Translations under genes and position numbers: made by a program
Notes under the pieces: generated by a model
Databases searched by the model: none
Told to the model about the DNA's origin: nothing
Seen by the model: the letters and a program-made list of their open reading frames with translations, nothing else
In this document: positions 46,301-54,916 of the stretch, piece after piece
Layout of the letters: the number at the start of each line of letters is the position of its first letter
How positions within the stretch are numbered: position 1 is the stretch's first letter
NCBI GenBank assembly: GCA_030068145.1
Contig: JAPJBO010000502.1
Span: 1-64,000, forward strand
DNA from: Diplonema papillatum
Lineage: Eukaryota > Euglenozoa > Diplonemea > Diplonemida > Diplonemidae
Direction: 5' to 3'
Length of the DNA stretch: 64,000 nucleotides

Positions 46301-49300
46301 ATTTTAGAGTCTCCGGGTGACCTTCGTCAAATGGGTTCTGTTGTAGCAAATCCGTATCAGGTTGGGGGTGTACAAGAACGTGTTTGGAATGGATATGTGC
46401 TCAACACCGCCTGTCTAGTCCCGCGTGCGCCGCGAGAGCCTCGTACTCCTTCTTGCACAGCTCCTGCTGCTGCTTGTGGTCGGCTCGCTCCTTGGACAAC
46501 GGGTACCAGAACAGGTTAACGTAGTGCTTGCCGAACCGGCTGTTGCACAGCTGCAGGGTCTGCCGCGAGCCTCGGACCAAATCGCCCTCCGCGTTCCGCG
46601 GCCGGATACTATACATTGAATATACGCTGCAGCACATTCCTTTTGAGATGGCACAACTGGCAGTCTCCTCAAGGATTTCCTTTAAAGCGAAGGTGCTTAT
46701 ACAAAGAAAAACAACACCTGCTTTCGAACCTGCGCGTCGAGCAGGCACCTGTCGGCTTCGTCGTCTCCTACAAGTGTCTCCACCTCGTCCAACGTGGCGT
46801 CCAAGCTCGGGTCTGCGTCTGCATCCGCCTCCGCCTGCCCCGACGACGCCGTGTCGGCCTTGTCGGTCTTTTTCTTCGCCCCCTTCGCCTTCTTCTGCGC
46901 GCGGAGCTGCGGGCGCCCGACCGTGGAATGCGTCGGCTTCAGGGACTTTCCCTCCTTGACTTTGCGGGGGGTGTTCTTGGGCTTGCGGCTCCGGCGCTCG
47001 GAGACCGTTGGGGAAAACGGGTCGTCCAGGGGAATGCAAAGGGAGGGAGGAGGCGGCGTGGGGCAGCCGGTGTCGCCCCACAGGCGGAAGTGGTACCCAG
47101 TGCACTCCGTCGACGCGGTGTGGACGTTGTGGAGGTGGAGGTACTCCTTCGACTTCTGCTTGAGCTCGGTCAGGCCGGCGGTGTCGCCCGACTCGCCGCC
47201 GGCGTTCGAATCGGTGAACAGCCCGCTGAAGTCGCTCTCGTCGCCACCCTCGTTTTCGTCCAGCGCCAAGTCCCGGTCCCCCGACAGCTCGCCCTCAGCC
47301 GCACCCTCCCCGAGCGCTTTACGCGATCCTTTCAGCCCTCCCCTCCTATCCCGCTCGTCCTCCCGCTCGCTCTCCTCCGCCAGCACATCCGCGAAGTCCT
47401 CCAAGCACTGCGGGTCCCGCTTCCAGTGCACCCACATGAAACACTCCGTCACCCTCGACACCGACACGCTGATTGTATTCAGCGTCAAAAACGACACTTT
47501 TTGCGACCAAAGCGACCAGACCGACCTGCTGTTCCGACTTCTAACGCAGGCACCGTATATCTTGTTGGGCTGGAGCCCCCGCACTCGGAAGGAGCTGACG
47601 TGCGAAGGAAGGAGGTGCGTTGCGGACGAGTCGTGGCCGAGGCCGCAAAGTTTCAACTCATAGCTGGTCACCTCGTAGTTGCCTGTTTTGATCTGACCGA
47701 GGTTCGCGCTCGGGACGACGTCCGATCCGTGGTCGCTAGCCGTGTCGTGCTTTTGGTCGGGTGACTTTTGCAGACTGGAGGATTCAACCGGTTTTACAGC
47801 GAGCATGGTGGAACTCATTTTGTCGGTGCCGTCTGAACGCGCCGACGACGGAGAGGATGCGGAGCCGTCCTGCTCCATGAGCCAGTCGACGCTCTCCCGG
47901 TTCCACTGGCATACGACGCTGTCTTCGTTGATGCCTTCCACCGCTATCGTGAGCATTTTGGTCGTCGCTATCATCAGCACCTCCGACCAGGCGCCCCAGT
48001 ACTCCTTGTCGGTTTGGCACCTCGCCTTGATGCTGTACGTTTTGTTCGGGCAGAGGTTTTTGATGCTCCACTCGGTGTCGCCCTGCCGGAACGACTGGAC
48101 CGTCTGGAACGCGTCCGCCGCGCTGCCGACGACCCCGCTCCGGTCGACTTCGATGCTTTGGACGTTGACTTGGTACATCGAAGGCTCCGCTCTCGACTGA
48201 ATCACGTCCGGGGGCGGCGGCTTCACCCGCGGCACGCGGCCCCACTGCACCTTGCAGAAGCACTCCCCCAAATCCTCGAGCGTGAGCCCCATCGGGTTCA
48301 GGGTCTGTACCGTGCTCTTCTCGGAGCACAGCCCCCAGTTCCCCTCCCGGTCCTTCTCCCGGACGCCGACCCTGTACGTCGACCCGGGGCGCATGTCCCA
48401 CACTTCGTACTTCAGCTGCGAGACGTCGAAGTCACGCTCCAGCGCGTCCTCCGGGCTTTGCAGGGTGCTCGGATCGTCGACGACGGGGATGATGCTCAAT
48501 TGATACGTGTGGACCTCGTTTTCGAGGGGGAAAACGCTCAATCGGCCAAACGACGCGTGGGTCGCCGTCTTCGGCCGGTCCCAGTTTACGACGATGAAGT
48601 CCTCGCCGATGTAAGTGATGTCGGTGGTTATCAGGGGAAGGGTGGTCACGACCTGTTCTTTCGACCAGAACCCCCAGTGGCCAGAGTCGGATAGAGCGCG
48701 GACCGAGAAGGTGTACGTAGTGTTGGGTTCCAGCTGCGTGATGCGTTTGCTGAGATCCTCGGCGGAGAGTTCGAATTCGCTGTGGTTGTCTCCCCACGAT
48801 ATTTTGCTCGTGTAGACGCGGACGATCCACCGCAAGACTTCGTCCGACCCCACCGCGATGCCGGCACCCGCTTCGTTTTCCTCGAACACGTCCTGCACGT
48901 TGCACTCAAACTCCGTGACTTCCCCTTCTTTCTCCGCTTCTTCCTCCTCGCCTTCTTCGTGTTCCTCATCTTCCTCGTCCTCCTCCTCCTCTTCCAACGC
49001 CGACGAGAGCTGGCGTTCGGTGTCCTCCGTTTTCGTATTCTCCCTTCTGCCCCACTGCAGGTGCACGAAATCCTCGCCGATCCTGTCGATGCTCAGCGTC
49101 ACCGGCCGCAAGGTCGCAAACCGGCGCACGGCCGACCAGAGGCCCCACTCCCCTTTTGCGTCCTTCATCCGGACGGTCACTTGGTAGATGGTGTCGACGT
49201 CGAGCCCTTCGACTTTGCAGCAGTTCACGTCGGCCGCCAGCTGCCGTTCGACCACGACGCCTTGCCGGCCCTCCACCTTCACGTGGAACTCCTCCACCAA

Positions 49301-52300
49301 CGGCGTCGGCAGGTACGTTGATATCGGACCGTCGCCGTCCGCCTCGCCTGGCTGGCCGTCCTGCCCAGCCACGACGTGCCGCGCCCACTCGACGCTGGCG
49401 TAGGCCTCACCGATGTCGGAGATGCTCAGGTACAGCGGGGGCAGCGTCTGCACCCGTTTGTCGGCGGACCACAGCCCCCAGTGCCCCTGCGTCGAGCAAG
49501 ACGCGACCCAGACGGAGTACGTCTTGTTCGGCGAGAGGCCGGTGACCTTGAAGCTCGTGCAGTCCGCTGGTAAGTCGTAGAGCTTCGTCGTGGCTGGGTT
49601 GCCGAGCTCCATGATCCTCAGCCGGTACTTCGACACGGTGGCTTCGACGCGGGTGACGGAGAGCCCCGCTCCGCCATCGCCTCTGGTCGACACCTGCCGG
49701 TGCCACTTCAACTCGGCGAACTGCTCGCCCACGTTGCAGAAGGACAGCTCGAGGCGCCCGAGGGTTTGGAAGTAGAGGCGCGCCCACTGCCCCCACACGT
49801 CGCTCCTCGAGTACCCCCGCACCGCGATTTCGTACACGCCGCTCGGCACCAGTCCCCGCAGCGACAGCGCGCGCGACGCATCACCGGGCGATTCCCGGCT
49901 GAACACGAAACCATCCCCCCCGATGCACTTTATCTGGTACCTCGAAACCGAGGTGTCCGTCGACACCGACGTCATGACGCTGTGCTCTTCCCCCGCAGAC
50001 GCCCCCCCGCGCGCCCACGAAAACGACACGAAGTCCTCTCCGATCGTGTCGAAGTCGACCACGAGGCCGGACACCGTGCGGAACGCCTTGTCCGGTGACC
50101 ACAGCCCCCAGCTGTGGCCGTCGTTGAAGGTCCGGACCGACGCGCAGTACGTGGTGGCCGGGCGGTAGTCCTGAATGGCGAGGGTAGTCAGTGCGTTGTC
50201 GACGTCGTAGGTCTGCGCCAGGCCGGTGGGTGACCTGATTTTGACCTGCGATTTGGTGGTCATGCCGCGGCCTTTCGCCACCTTCGAGTCGCGGATGTCC
50301 TGCTGCGGACGCTCCCACCGCAGCCGCGCGAAGTCCTCGCCGATGGTGGTGAAGGTGATCACGTTGGGCTTCAACGTGATCAACTTCTGCACCTTCGACC
50401 AAACCCCCCACGACCCCCCTTCTATCCGGGAGCGCACGAGCAGCGCGTACACAGTGTCCGGCTTCATGTTCGGGACCGTGTACAGCACTTCCTCCGACGT
50501 GTTGTGCACTTCGGTTTCGAGCACGATCTTCATCTCCGGCTCGGTGGGTGCGCCTGTGGTCTGCAGCCCATCGCTCATCTCGGCGTCGTCGGTGTCGGTT
50601 CGCTCGAGAAAGTTGGGGTCGCTGGCTCGGTGGATCCCGTCCCAGGACAGCTGTCCGACGGTCGACGGGCCCGCGTCGCGGGTCGTCACGCGCAGCTGGT
50701 AGAACGGGCGGTGCTGCCCGAAGCAGAACACCGGCTCCGACTCCTTGTCGGTGTCCTGGTCTGCGTTTCGGGCCGCCGCCGGCGCCGTGAGGGACGGGAT
50801 CTCCCTCGACTGCGCTGGGCGTGTCCAGCGGATGTTGACGAACTCCTCGCCGATGAGCAGCGTCCGGATGTCGATGAGCTTCAGGGTCAGGCACTCCAAC
50901 GGCGTCGACCACAAGCCCCACTCGTCGTCGTTGTAGTTCGCTTTGACGACGACGCGGTACCGCTTGTTGGCGGCGAGGCCGTTTATGCGGTACGGCGACG
51001 CGCCCTCTGACAGCTCCGCGTCGAAGGAAAAATCGTCGTCCCCGGTCACCCGGAGGAGGTACCGGGTGGTGTGGCCCTTCCCGGAGGGGTATCCCCGCTC
51101 GTCCTCGGTCGTCTTCTTCCGCTCCCACCGCACGATGATGTAGCTCTCCGCCACCTCAAGCACGCGCATGACGATCGTCGCTCGGGTCTTGAACAGGACC
51201 ATCTTCGACCACGTCCCCCACTCCCCGCTCGAGTTGCACGACCGAATCCGGATGCTGTACGCCGACGCCGGGCGGAGCCCGTACACTTTCATGTCCCGCG
51301 CCGCCGCCGGCAGCACCCTGTCGAACGAGTACTTCGTGTCGACGCCTTCGATGCGCAGCTGCTGGGAGGTCACGGTGTAGTCGCCCGTCAAGACGCCGTC
51401 GGCGAGCGCCGCGCCGTCGTCGCGCGTCCACACGAAGTGGATGTAGTTCTCCCCGATGCTCAGGTCCGCGGCCGGGATCGTGAACGGCGGCACGGTCCGG
51501 AACCGCAGCGGCTCGGACCACAGGCCCCACACCCCCGTCTTCGTCGCCGCCCGCACCACGACCGCGTACGGCGTGTCGGCCGCGAGCTCCGCGAACCGAA
51601 ACGACGTGTGCGACGGGTCCAGAAACTTGTCGACGACGAACTTCGACCCAACCGCCGCCGGATACGCATCGTCCTCCCGCGCGCCCTTCGCGTCTTCTCC
51701 GTCGCTTTCCGGGTTGTCTTGGGTGTCTTGCGGGTCCATCGGGCCGTTTGCCGTCGTGTGCTGATTGCCCGACGAGGCGGTGCTGGGGGTCGTTTTCCCT
51801 TCGCCGTCGGCGTCGGGGTCGGCGGCGGCATACAGGAGGAGCCGGTAGCGGGCGACGAACGCGTCGGTTTTGAACGCGTTGACGCGGCCGGATGCGGGCC
51901 CGACGTTCTCGCGCTCCCAGATCACCCGCGCGAAGTCCTCGCCGACTTCGTGGCTCCGCAGGGCGACCGCCGACAGCGTGCGGAAGTACATCGTGCACCA
52001 CAGGCCCCACTGCTCCTTGTCGTCGCACGCCCGGACGGCGACGGAATACGTCGTATTCGGGACCAGGTTCGCGATGCGGTAGCTCGTGCGGAGGAGCTCC
52101 TTGTGGCGCACTCGGTCTTCGCCGCTGTCGACGCAGCCGAGGACGACCTCGTACTTCAGGTCGTACCACGTGCCCTTCTTCGGATGCCCCCCGGGGATGT
52201 CTGCGAGGGCGGCTGACGTGTGGATCGCGCGGCACCACGACAGCTGCACGAAGTCCTCGCCGATGTCCGCGATGTCAACCTTCACCGGGCGCAGCGTCGT

Positions 52301-54142
52301 CATCACCACCGGAACCGACCACAACCCGAAGCACTGCGCGCCGTTGACCGTATGGACGGTCCGCACCTTGATCCTGTACCTCGTTTCGGGGCTCAGCTTC
52401 GCGATGCGGAACCCCGCCGACTCCCCGACGTATTCCCCGGAAAACGCGAGGACGCCGTCCTCCTTCGCGTCGTTATCACCCGTCTCCCCCTCGCCACCGC
52501 CATCGGCCTCCTCTTCGGCCCCCGGGGGCGGCCTGTCCAAATTGTCGTCCTCCGTGGAGAGCTCGGTCGCCCCGGGCCCCGCCGTTCGGAACGCGTTGAT
52601 TTGGTACACCGTCTTTTTGGCCGCCGCCGTGGGAAGCGGGCCCGCCGCATCGGCGTCGGCGGGCGGCGGCGACGTCCAGGAGACGGTGATGAAGTCTTCT
52701 CCGCGCTCGGTGCACGCGACCGCCGGCAGCTCCTGCGTCGTGAACGCGGCGCCCTCGCCCCAGAGCCCCCACTTCTCGCCGGCGCCGCTCGTCGCGCCGC
52801 GGCAGGCACGGCCGAAGGCTTTGTACCGCATGCCCGGTCTAAGGTCGCCGACGACAACGTTATACGCGTCGGCTTCGATCTGCTCGCGCCCGACACACTG
52901 GTCGAAGTTGTGCGAGTGCCCGATGCCGAGGACGTTGATCCGGTAGCAGGTGTCGTCGGCGGCGTCCCCCTTCACCCCCCGTAGCACTCGCAACTGCGCG
53001 AAATGCTCCCCCCGGTTGACGACTGAGACGGCAACCATCGAGACGGTGCGTGTCTTCAGCGGCGCGGACTGCGGGCCCCACCGTCCCCGGGTCGACAGAC
53101 CCCGCACCCGAATCGTGTATTCCGTGGCGGGAATCAGGTTCGCGAGGGTGTGTGACATCTCCGCACTGTGCAGCTCGATCGGGTCTGACAGCATCCCGCG
53201 GCCCCCTCCCTCCACCACCAGCTCGAACTCGAGCGGCTGCGCGGTGCTTTTCTGGTATACCCGTTCGCCGGCCTTCCAGTCTTGCCTGTCGAGCCCGGCC
53301 TCCTCGGCCCCCCCTCTCTCCCGGACGTGGAACGGCGCCTGCCGCGCCCACGCCAGCGCGAGGTAATCCTCGCCGACTCCCTCTGCTCGCAGCTCGTAGG
53401 CGGGCTGCGTCTCGAACCGCAGCGCTTCCTGCCACGTCTTCTTCTTGCCGAAGAGCGTGTTCCAGCAGGCCAGCACGACGTACCGGTACCCCGGGGCCAG
53501 CCCGGCGACGGTGTGCGCCCTCGTTCCCTGTTCGAATTCGTCTTCGTACTCGGTGTGCATGTCGTGGTCACGCAGGATGCGGAGGGCGTATCCGTCGATG
53601 CCTCTGACGGCCGCCGACAGGGCTGGGTCACGCTCCGGCGTGTTCAAAGGCTCGACTGGGGGCGGCGGGCGGTCCCATCGCAGGGCGACGTGGTCTTCGC
53701 CTATTGAAGTGCACGCAGTTGTCACTTCGTTGAGCATCCGGAACCTGCCGGATGCCGGGGGGCCCCACTCGTGCTTCGCCTCTGCATATACCCGCGTTGT
53801 GAAGGTGTAAAGCTTCCCGGCGTGCAGCTTGACCACCTTCGAGCGGCGGGCGCCGTCGCCCGCCTTCATTTGCTCCCAGAAGCAGGTCCGCTTCTCGTCG
53901 TCGACCACCGCCAGCTCCCAGCTGGTGACGGCCGCCGCGGCCTCATTCTCCTCCGCCGCGGTCAGCGGCGCCGGCGGGCGCGCGTAGCCGAGCTCCGCGA
54001 AGATCTCGCCGACGCGCACGACTTCGCAGCGGCAGGCCAGGGCAGCCTCGCTGTCGGCGGCCTCTGCCGCTTCGCGGGCTCCGACGGCCGCCGGCGCGTT
54101 CAGCTTCTTGCTGTTGTGCACAGCGCTGCCGACCTCCGTCAT
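24790..54142 (-). CDS. Giant fibronectin-III-repeat protein gene (whole span)
   Basis: Seven exons listed separately join with consistent phase (0, 2, 1, 1, 0, 1, 0 at the ends of exons 1-7) and GT-AG borders, giving about 4,460 codons. About 33 repeats of 110-140 residues are visible, each with a GED[FY]xxxxW core, a hydrophobic strand, NLxPxTxYxxxVR and GxWGxWS, as in fibronectin type III domains. No signal peptide or transmembrane segment is evident at the N terminus, so it may be an intracellular titin-like scaffold or be exported by another route; inference only. Introns are repeat-filled, up to about 6.5 kb. The start is ATG 54142. The 3' end is uncertain. Confidence 0.8.
25500..25656 (-). 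pseudogene. Giant FN3 gene, broken exon 7 copy B
   Basis: Keeps the acceptor and GEKDGP, then jumps to the later AAAPEAP section, deleting the FN3 part and shifting the frame. Surrounding intronic sequence with CTGCAGGCGAGATGTATCAA is duplicated too. Confidence 0.75.
25820..26297 (-). CDS. Giant FN3 gene, exon 7 copy A (alternative or duplicate)
   Basis: Identical in frame to copy C through the AAAPEAPAAAAQAPRR and TAPLQPLGLPLNPAVGV regions, then diverges into a repeated KGRFAVTAPA segment. The acceptor is intact and in phase with exon 6. No convincing donor was found, so it is either an alternative end or a non-functional duplicate. Confidence 0.45.
26817..27365. repeat. 105-bp tandem repeat, about five copies
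   Basis: Unit starts GGCAGTCAGCACGAA and contains CTTCCAAAGCAGTCGGCGCC, TCACGGTCAATGGGTATTCA and GCGAAGCATGTCTCTTG. The first unit is internally duplicated. Because 105 is a multiple of three, frames stay open on both strands; no gene is called. The array lies in the intron between exons 6 and 7. Confidence 0.9.
27667..28918 (-). CDS. Giant FN3 gene, exon 6
   Basis: Starts after CATACAG with VANLSPNSMYIVIVRAAN, which completes the repeat opened in exon 5 (TEQQWGSWS follows). Contains further repeats with SIGENYVMVGWGRD and NISEDKADVTWGRG, then two weaker ones (TNYIMFDWEPP and KSSATLEWVRPP). It ends in phase 1 at ACTCG/GTACGC, joining exon 7. Confidence 0.8.
28923..29426. mobile_element. MITE-like element with 15-bp terminal inverted repeats
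   Basis: ATGATGGTGTGATCC at the left end is matched by the complement of GGATCACACCGTCAT at the right (14 of 15). Internal GGGAAGTACT and GGGAAGTT motifs occur near both ends. The left end lies directly beside the CAG acceptor of exon 6. No transposase is encoded. Confidence 0.6.
29427..29929. other. Intronic stretch without gene; inverted repeat and family D copy
   Basis: 29771-29830 (GGGGTGGCCGGCTACATTGG) has an inverted partner at 33935-33999, on the other side of the LINE. 29868-29930 is family D. Nothing else recognised. Confidence 0.55.
29930..33335 (-). pseudogene. LINE ORF2 with reverse transcriptase, 5' truncated
   Basis: The open frame runs from a stop at about 33334 (HGFRRGHRTDDVLMEL) to 29930. 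RT motifs: FRRGHRT; VALDFAKCFDRV with the first catalytic Asp; NGILQGCPLS; and LADDATLF, where LADD replaces the usual YADD or FADD but keeps both Asp. A CCHC knuckle follows (CRDC...H...C), then a conserved QWTDTGEVSNIELAVDFEVF block and a tail of Cys/His units (CCQVHH, CGTC, CCGRGHH) with an Arg/Gly-rich stretch. The endonuclease and N-terminal RT are missing, so the copy is dead although over 1,100 codons remain open. It lies in the intron between exons 5 and 6 of the giant gene, in the same orientation. Confidence 0.9.
33336..34169. other. Intronic repeats; no gene
   Basis: 33600-33890 is rich in TTTCACGCTTTTTC and TTCCCAGAATTT motifs and contains family D (GTCGTCTTGTTGCGCTAGTG). 33935-33999 is the inverted partner of 29771-29830. 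Confidence 0.55.
34170..34342. mobile_element. AT-rich MITE with 28-bp terminal inverted repeats
   Basis: TAAACCCCGTACACGTATAT at the left (34170-34197) is the complement of 34315-34342 with one mismatch. The 117-bp interior repeats AGTAAATAATA and GCAAATAATA. A TA or TTA target is possible but the duplication is not clear. Confidence 0.65.
34343..34896. other. Intronic stretch, no gene recognised
   Basis: Short open frames on both strands only. AACTGTCCGCACCACGA occurs at about 34842 and again at 35282, on either side of the LINE fragment. Confidence 0.5.
34897..35274 (+). mobile_element. LINE 3' end with Cys/His tail and target duplication
   Basis: Plus-strand frame 34981-35115 reads VCHEHQKVKCDACKRRGK, then RCCKAHHS, the same Cys/His unit as the two longer LINE copies. 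The 3'UTR (GGTGGGTGGTGACCCCTCCG to CATCATCCACGTTTCAAAGG) matches 39650-39797. CACACTAATGCAACAA at 34897 is repeated as CACACTACTGCAACAA at 35259, a 16-bp target duplication. Confidence 0.75.
35436..36337 (-). CDS. Giant FN3 gene, exon 5
   Basis: Starts after AACCACAG with an acidic linker (EQPASPEADAAPAGTE), then the second half of a repeat (GIWGSATHVATLKPM) and repeats with EIAEDYFSLRWIRD, NIGEDYVVISWDRF and KIAEQFVHVEWTRE. Ends in phase 0 at ACCAAG/GTGTTG; the repeat is completed in exon 6. It joins exon 4 through a split Glu codon. Confidence 0.8.
36345..37082 (-). pseudogene. Broken duplicates of exon 5 start and adjacent intron
   Basis: 36915-37010 repeats the exon 5 opening (DPYIEETGMWASATHVATLK, then KPMVAI) and stops matching afterwards. 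Blocks with GGACGGGAGACACA and GTCGAAAAAGTCAGAACTCG occur three times (36370, 36690, 37050), pointing to repeated local duplication in the intron. Confidence 0.6.
37083..37347. mobile_element. piggyBac-type MITE, 265 bp, flanked by TTAA
   Basis: TTAACCCCTTACCGACC at the left is matched by GGTCGGTAAGGGGTTAA at the right: a 13-bp inverted repeat inside a TTAA target, as is typical of piggyBac-derived elements. An internal inverted repeat (TTCAAGGGCGGGAAT and its complement) is present. It lies 20 bp downstream of the exon 4 donor. An expanded relative is at 41849-43511. Confidence 0.85.
37368..38072 (-). CDS. Giant FN3 gene, exon 4
   Basis: Starts after CCTGCAG with DLVPDKRYRVSIRASYED and continues ETWGTTSQTVATATLNVL. 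One full repeat follows (QVGEDYIKTKWHRL to VPNHRYRVEVRHWYIP) with a Gly/Lys-rich insertion. It closes in an acidic, Gln-rich linker and a GAAG/GTGTGG donor in phase 1. Two truncated copies of its first half lie upstream. Confidence 0.8.
38273..38539 (-). CDS. Exon 4 copy 2 (truncated, acceptor intact)
   Basis: Same acceptor and first 85 codons as exon 4 with no amino-acid difference seen, ending after YRVSDITI where homology stops and repeat family C begins. It could be an alternative 3' end or a dead duplicate; no donor was found. Confidence 0.45.
38700..38967 (-). pseudogene. Exon 4 copy 3 (truncated, internally rearranged)
   Basis: Starts like exon 4 (DKRYRVSIRASFEDET) but a small inverted duplication around GACGTCGTGGGGCACGACGTC replaces the NVLSVEAYQVGED section and frame is shifted. 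It ends at the same point as copy 2. Acceptor variant is CCCCGCAG. Confidence 0.65.
38968..39497. other. Intronic stretch, no gene recognised
   Basis: Only short overlapping open frames. GTGCGTTGCTCAGGGTAGTC at about 39463 also precedes the other LINE 3' fragment at 34870. Confidence 0.5.
39498..39819 (+). mobile_element. LINE 3'UTR fragment with perfect 21-bp target duplication
   Basis: CACACTAATGTAACAAATTT is found at 39498 and 39799 (21 bp including the following A). The interior is LINE 3'UTR, matching 35109-35258 in its right half. No coding part is retained. Confidence 0.8.
39880..40142. repeat. Two copies of GGGTAAAACCTGG, one forming a 17-bp perfect hairpin
   Basis: GGTAAAACCTGGGACAC (40101-40117) pairs perfectly with GTGTCCCAGGTTTTACC (40126-40142) around an 8-base loop. 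A related imperfect copy begins at 39889. Confidence 0.8.
40461..41587 (-). CDS. Giant FN3 gene, exon 3
   Basis: Starts after AAAAAAG with YRMTLKLAPTVSSLRIDNLK. Contains repeats with LVGEDNFTVTWNRP, TTEQMMVVQWGRP and AVGENYVNVRWWRH. Ends within a repeat (SFTIT) at ATCACAG/GTATTA in phase 1; exon 4 continues it. Confidence 0.8.
41590..41848. repeat. Two family B repeats beside the exon 3 acceptor
   Basis: 41591-41645 (TTTAGAGTTATAGTTCGCTT, AGAGTCTCCG) begins three bases from the acceptor. A second, more diverged copy is at 41775-41848 (GTTTGCTTGAAGATCCGGGG). Confidence 0.75.
41849..43511. mobile_element. piggyBac-type MITE with internal 73-bp minisatellite
   Basis: Left end TTAACCCCTTACCGACC and right end GGTCGGTAAGGGGTTGA match the 265-bp element at 37083-37347, inverted. 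The outer 150 bp and last 45 bp align with that element; a segment present once there (CTCGAGGAGTCGACAAGG, then CCTGACATGACCAGG) is repeated about 20 times here with a 73-74-bp period. Confidence 0.9.
43512..44013 (+). mobile_element. SINE-like repeat family A, copy 3, in intron 2
   Basis: From about 43768: AAATGCTCGAGGGGCTGCCT, GAGAAACAATACAACTAGAA and GAACGCTTACGCCCGCC. It contains a 24-bp insertion after ACCTGTGG (near 43909) and its 3' tail starts the 177-bp satellite. 43512-43767 shows nothing else. Confidence 0.6.
44014..44721. repeat. 177-bp satellite, four near-identical copies
   Basis: CCTTCGAGATTTCGCAACGC starts at 44014, 44191, 44368 and 44545. Each unit includes the SINE family A tail (TCTTCTCAAGTGTTTCCTAC, AAAGCAGAAGCTTGTGACG). 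The copies differ by very few bases, so amplification is recent. Confidence 0.95.
44813..46254 (-). CDS. Giant FN3 gene, exon 2
   Basis: Starts after TTGCAG with VLKFKIENLTPDTLYTVAVR. The first full repeat (GEHYINLFWFRL) carries a long charged coiled-coil insertion (KKEYEANKKQIEEREKRERD). Repeats with YVGESFIQLDWKRA and DIGEDWIEVAWERM follow. A charged tail ends at GACGGCAG/GTACAG in phase 2. Confidence 0.85.
46255..46729. other. Intron 1 of the giant gene, with repeats and an exon relic
   Basis: 46268-46370 is family B beside the exon 2 acceptor. 46428-46612 is a decayed copy of the start of exon 2 (LQLCNSRFGKHYVNLFWYPL). 46625-46700 is a SINE family A tail (TGGCAGTCTCCTCAAGGA, then GTGCTTATACAAAG). 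Confidence 0.7.
46730..54142 (-). CDS. Giant FN3 gene, exon 1 (7.4 kb, 2,471 codons)
   Basis: ATG at 54142 (MTEVGSAVHNSKKL) is preferred because upstream sequence has no other in-frame ATG and this start is preserved in the duplicated copies. About 19 FN3-like repeats follow without interruption, for example SIGEDHVALRWDRP, DIGEDFVQLSWCRA, TIGEDFARLRWERP and RIGEDFVHLQWGRR. Each has an NLxPxTxY strand and a GxWGxWS end. Linkers include poly-Glu (EEEEEDEEDEEHEEGEEE). The last 150 residues are Lys/Ser-rich. The donor is at GACGCGCAG/GTTCGA (46730) or 12 bases further at AAGCAG/GTGTTG; both keep phase 0. Confidence 0.9.
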
Positions 54143-54916
54143 CACGCCGGAGCCACCCTGACACCGCAAGAACGCCGGCCCCACAACACCAGACACCCCC
54201 CAGGCGGTGTGTTCCCTTTGGTTAGAGTTTTTGGAAGTGTTGGTTTGAAAGAAACGCTGTGGGAATAATTTTGTTGGACGACTGAGCCCAGATTCACCTG
54301 TGTTTCGTGTGGGCTTCAGCTATTTCTCCACCGCCTTTGAGATTTTCGCGACTGGCAGTCTCTTCAAGTATTTCAAAGCAGGTGCTGCGGTGGCCACCCT
54401 CGTTGTGAAGGTGTTCAGCTTCCCGGCGTGCAGCTTGACCACCTTCGAGCGGCGGGCGCCGCCGCCCGCCTTCATCTGCTCCCAGAAGCAGGTCCGCTTC
54501 TCGTCGTCTACCACCGCCAGCTCCCAGCTGTTGACGGCCGCTGCGGCTTCATTCTCCTCCGCCGCGGTCAGCTTCTTGCTGTTGTACACAGCGCTGCCGA
54601 CCTCCGTCATCGCCGGAGCCACCCTGACGCGGCAAGAACGCCGGCCCCACAACACCAGACACCCCCCAGGCGGTGTGTTCCCTTTGGTTAGAGTTTTTGG
54701 AAGTGTTGGTTTGAAAGAAACGCTGTGGGAATAACTTTGTTGGACGACTGACCCAGATTCACCTGTGTTTCGTGTGGGCTTCAGCTATTTCTCTACCGCC
54801 TTTGAGATTTTCGCGACTGGCAGTCTCTTCAAGTATTTCAAAGCAGGTGCTGCGGCGGCCACCCTCGTTGTGAAGGTGTTCAGCTTCCCGGCGTGCAGCT
54901 TGACCACCTTCGAGCG
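54143..54916 (-). pseudogene. Duplicated pieces of exon 1 start, with SINE-like sequence
   Basis: 54400-54612 repeats the first exon (AEENEAAAAVNSWELAVV, KRTCFWEQMKAGGGARRS) but lacks the segment between KKL and TAAEEN. It then joins a SINE family A piece (54272-54390). A second family A piece (54745-54863) and the sequence CCTTTGGTTAGAGTTTTTGG are also duplicated. The promoter of the intact gene must lie within or near this region; no element is recognisable. Confidence 0.7.

Noticed and set aside
47784-53435. Long alternative-frame ORFs on both strands of exon 1
   Set aside because: GC-rich coding DNA produces long open shadows; only the minus frame with FN3 signatures is coherent.
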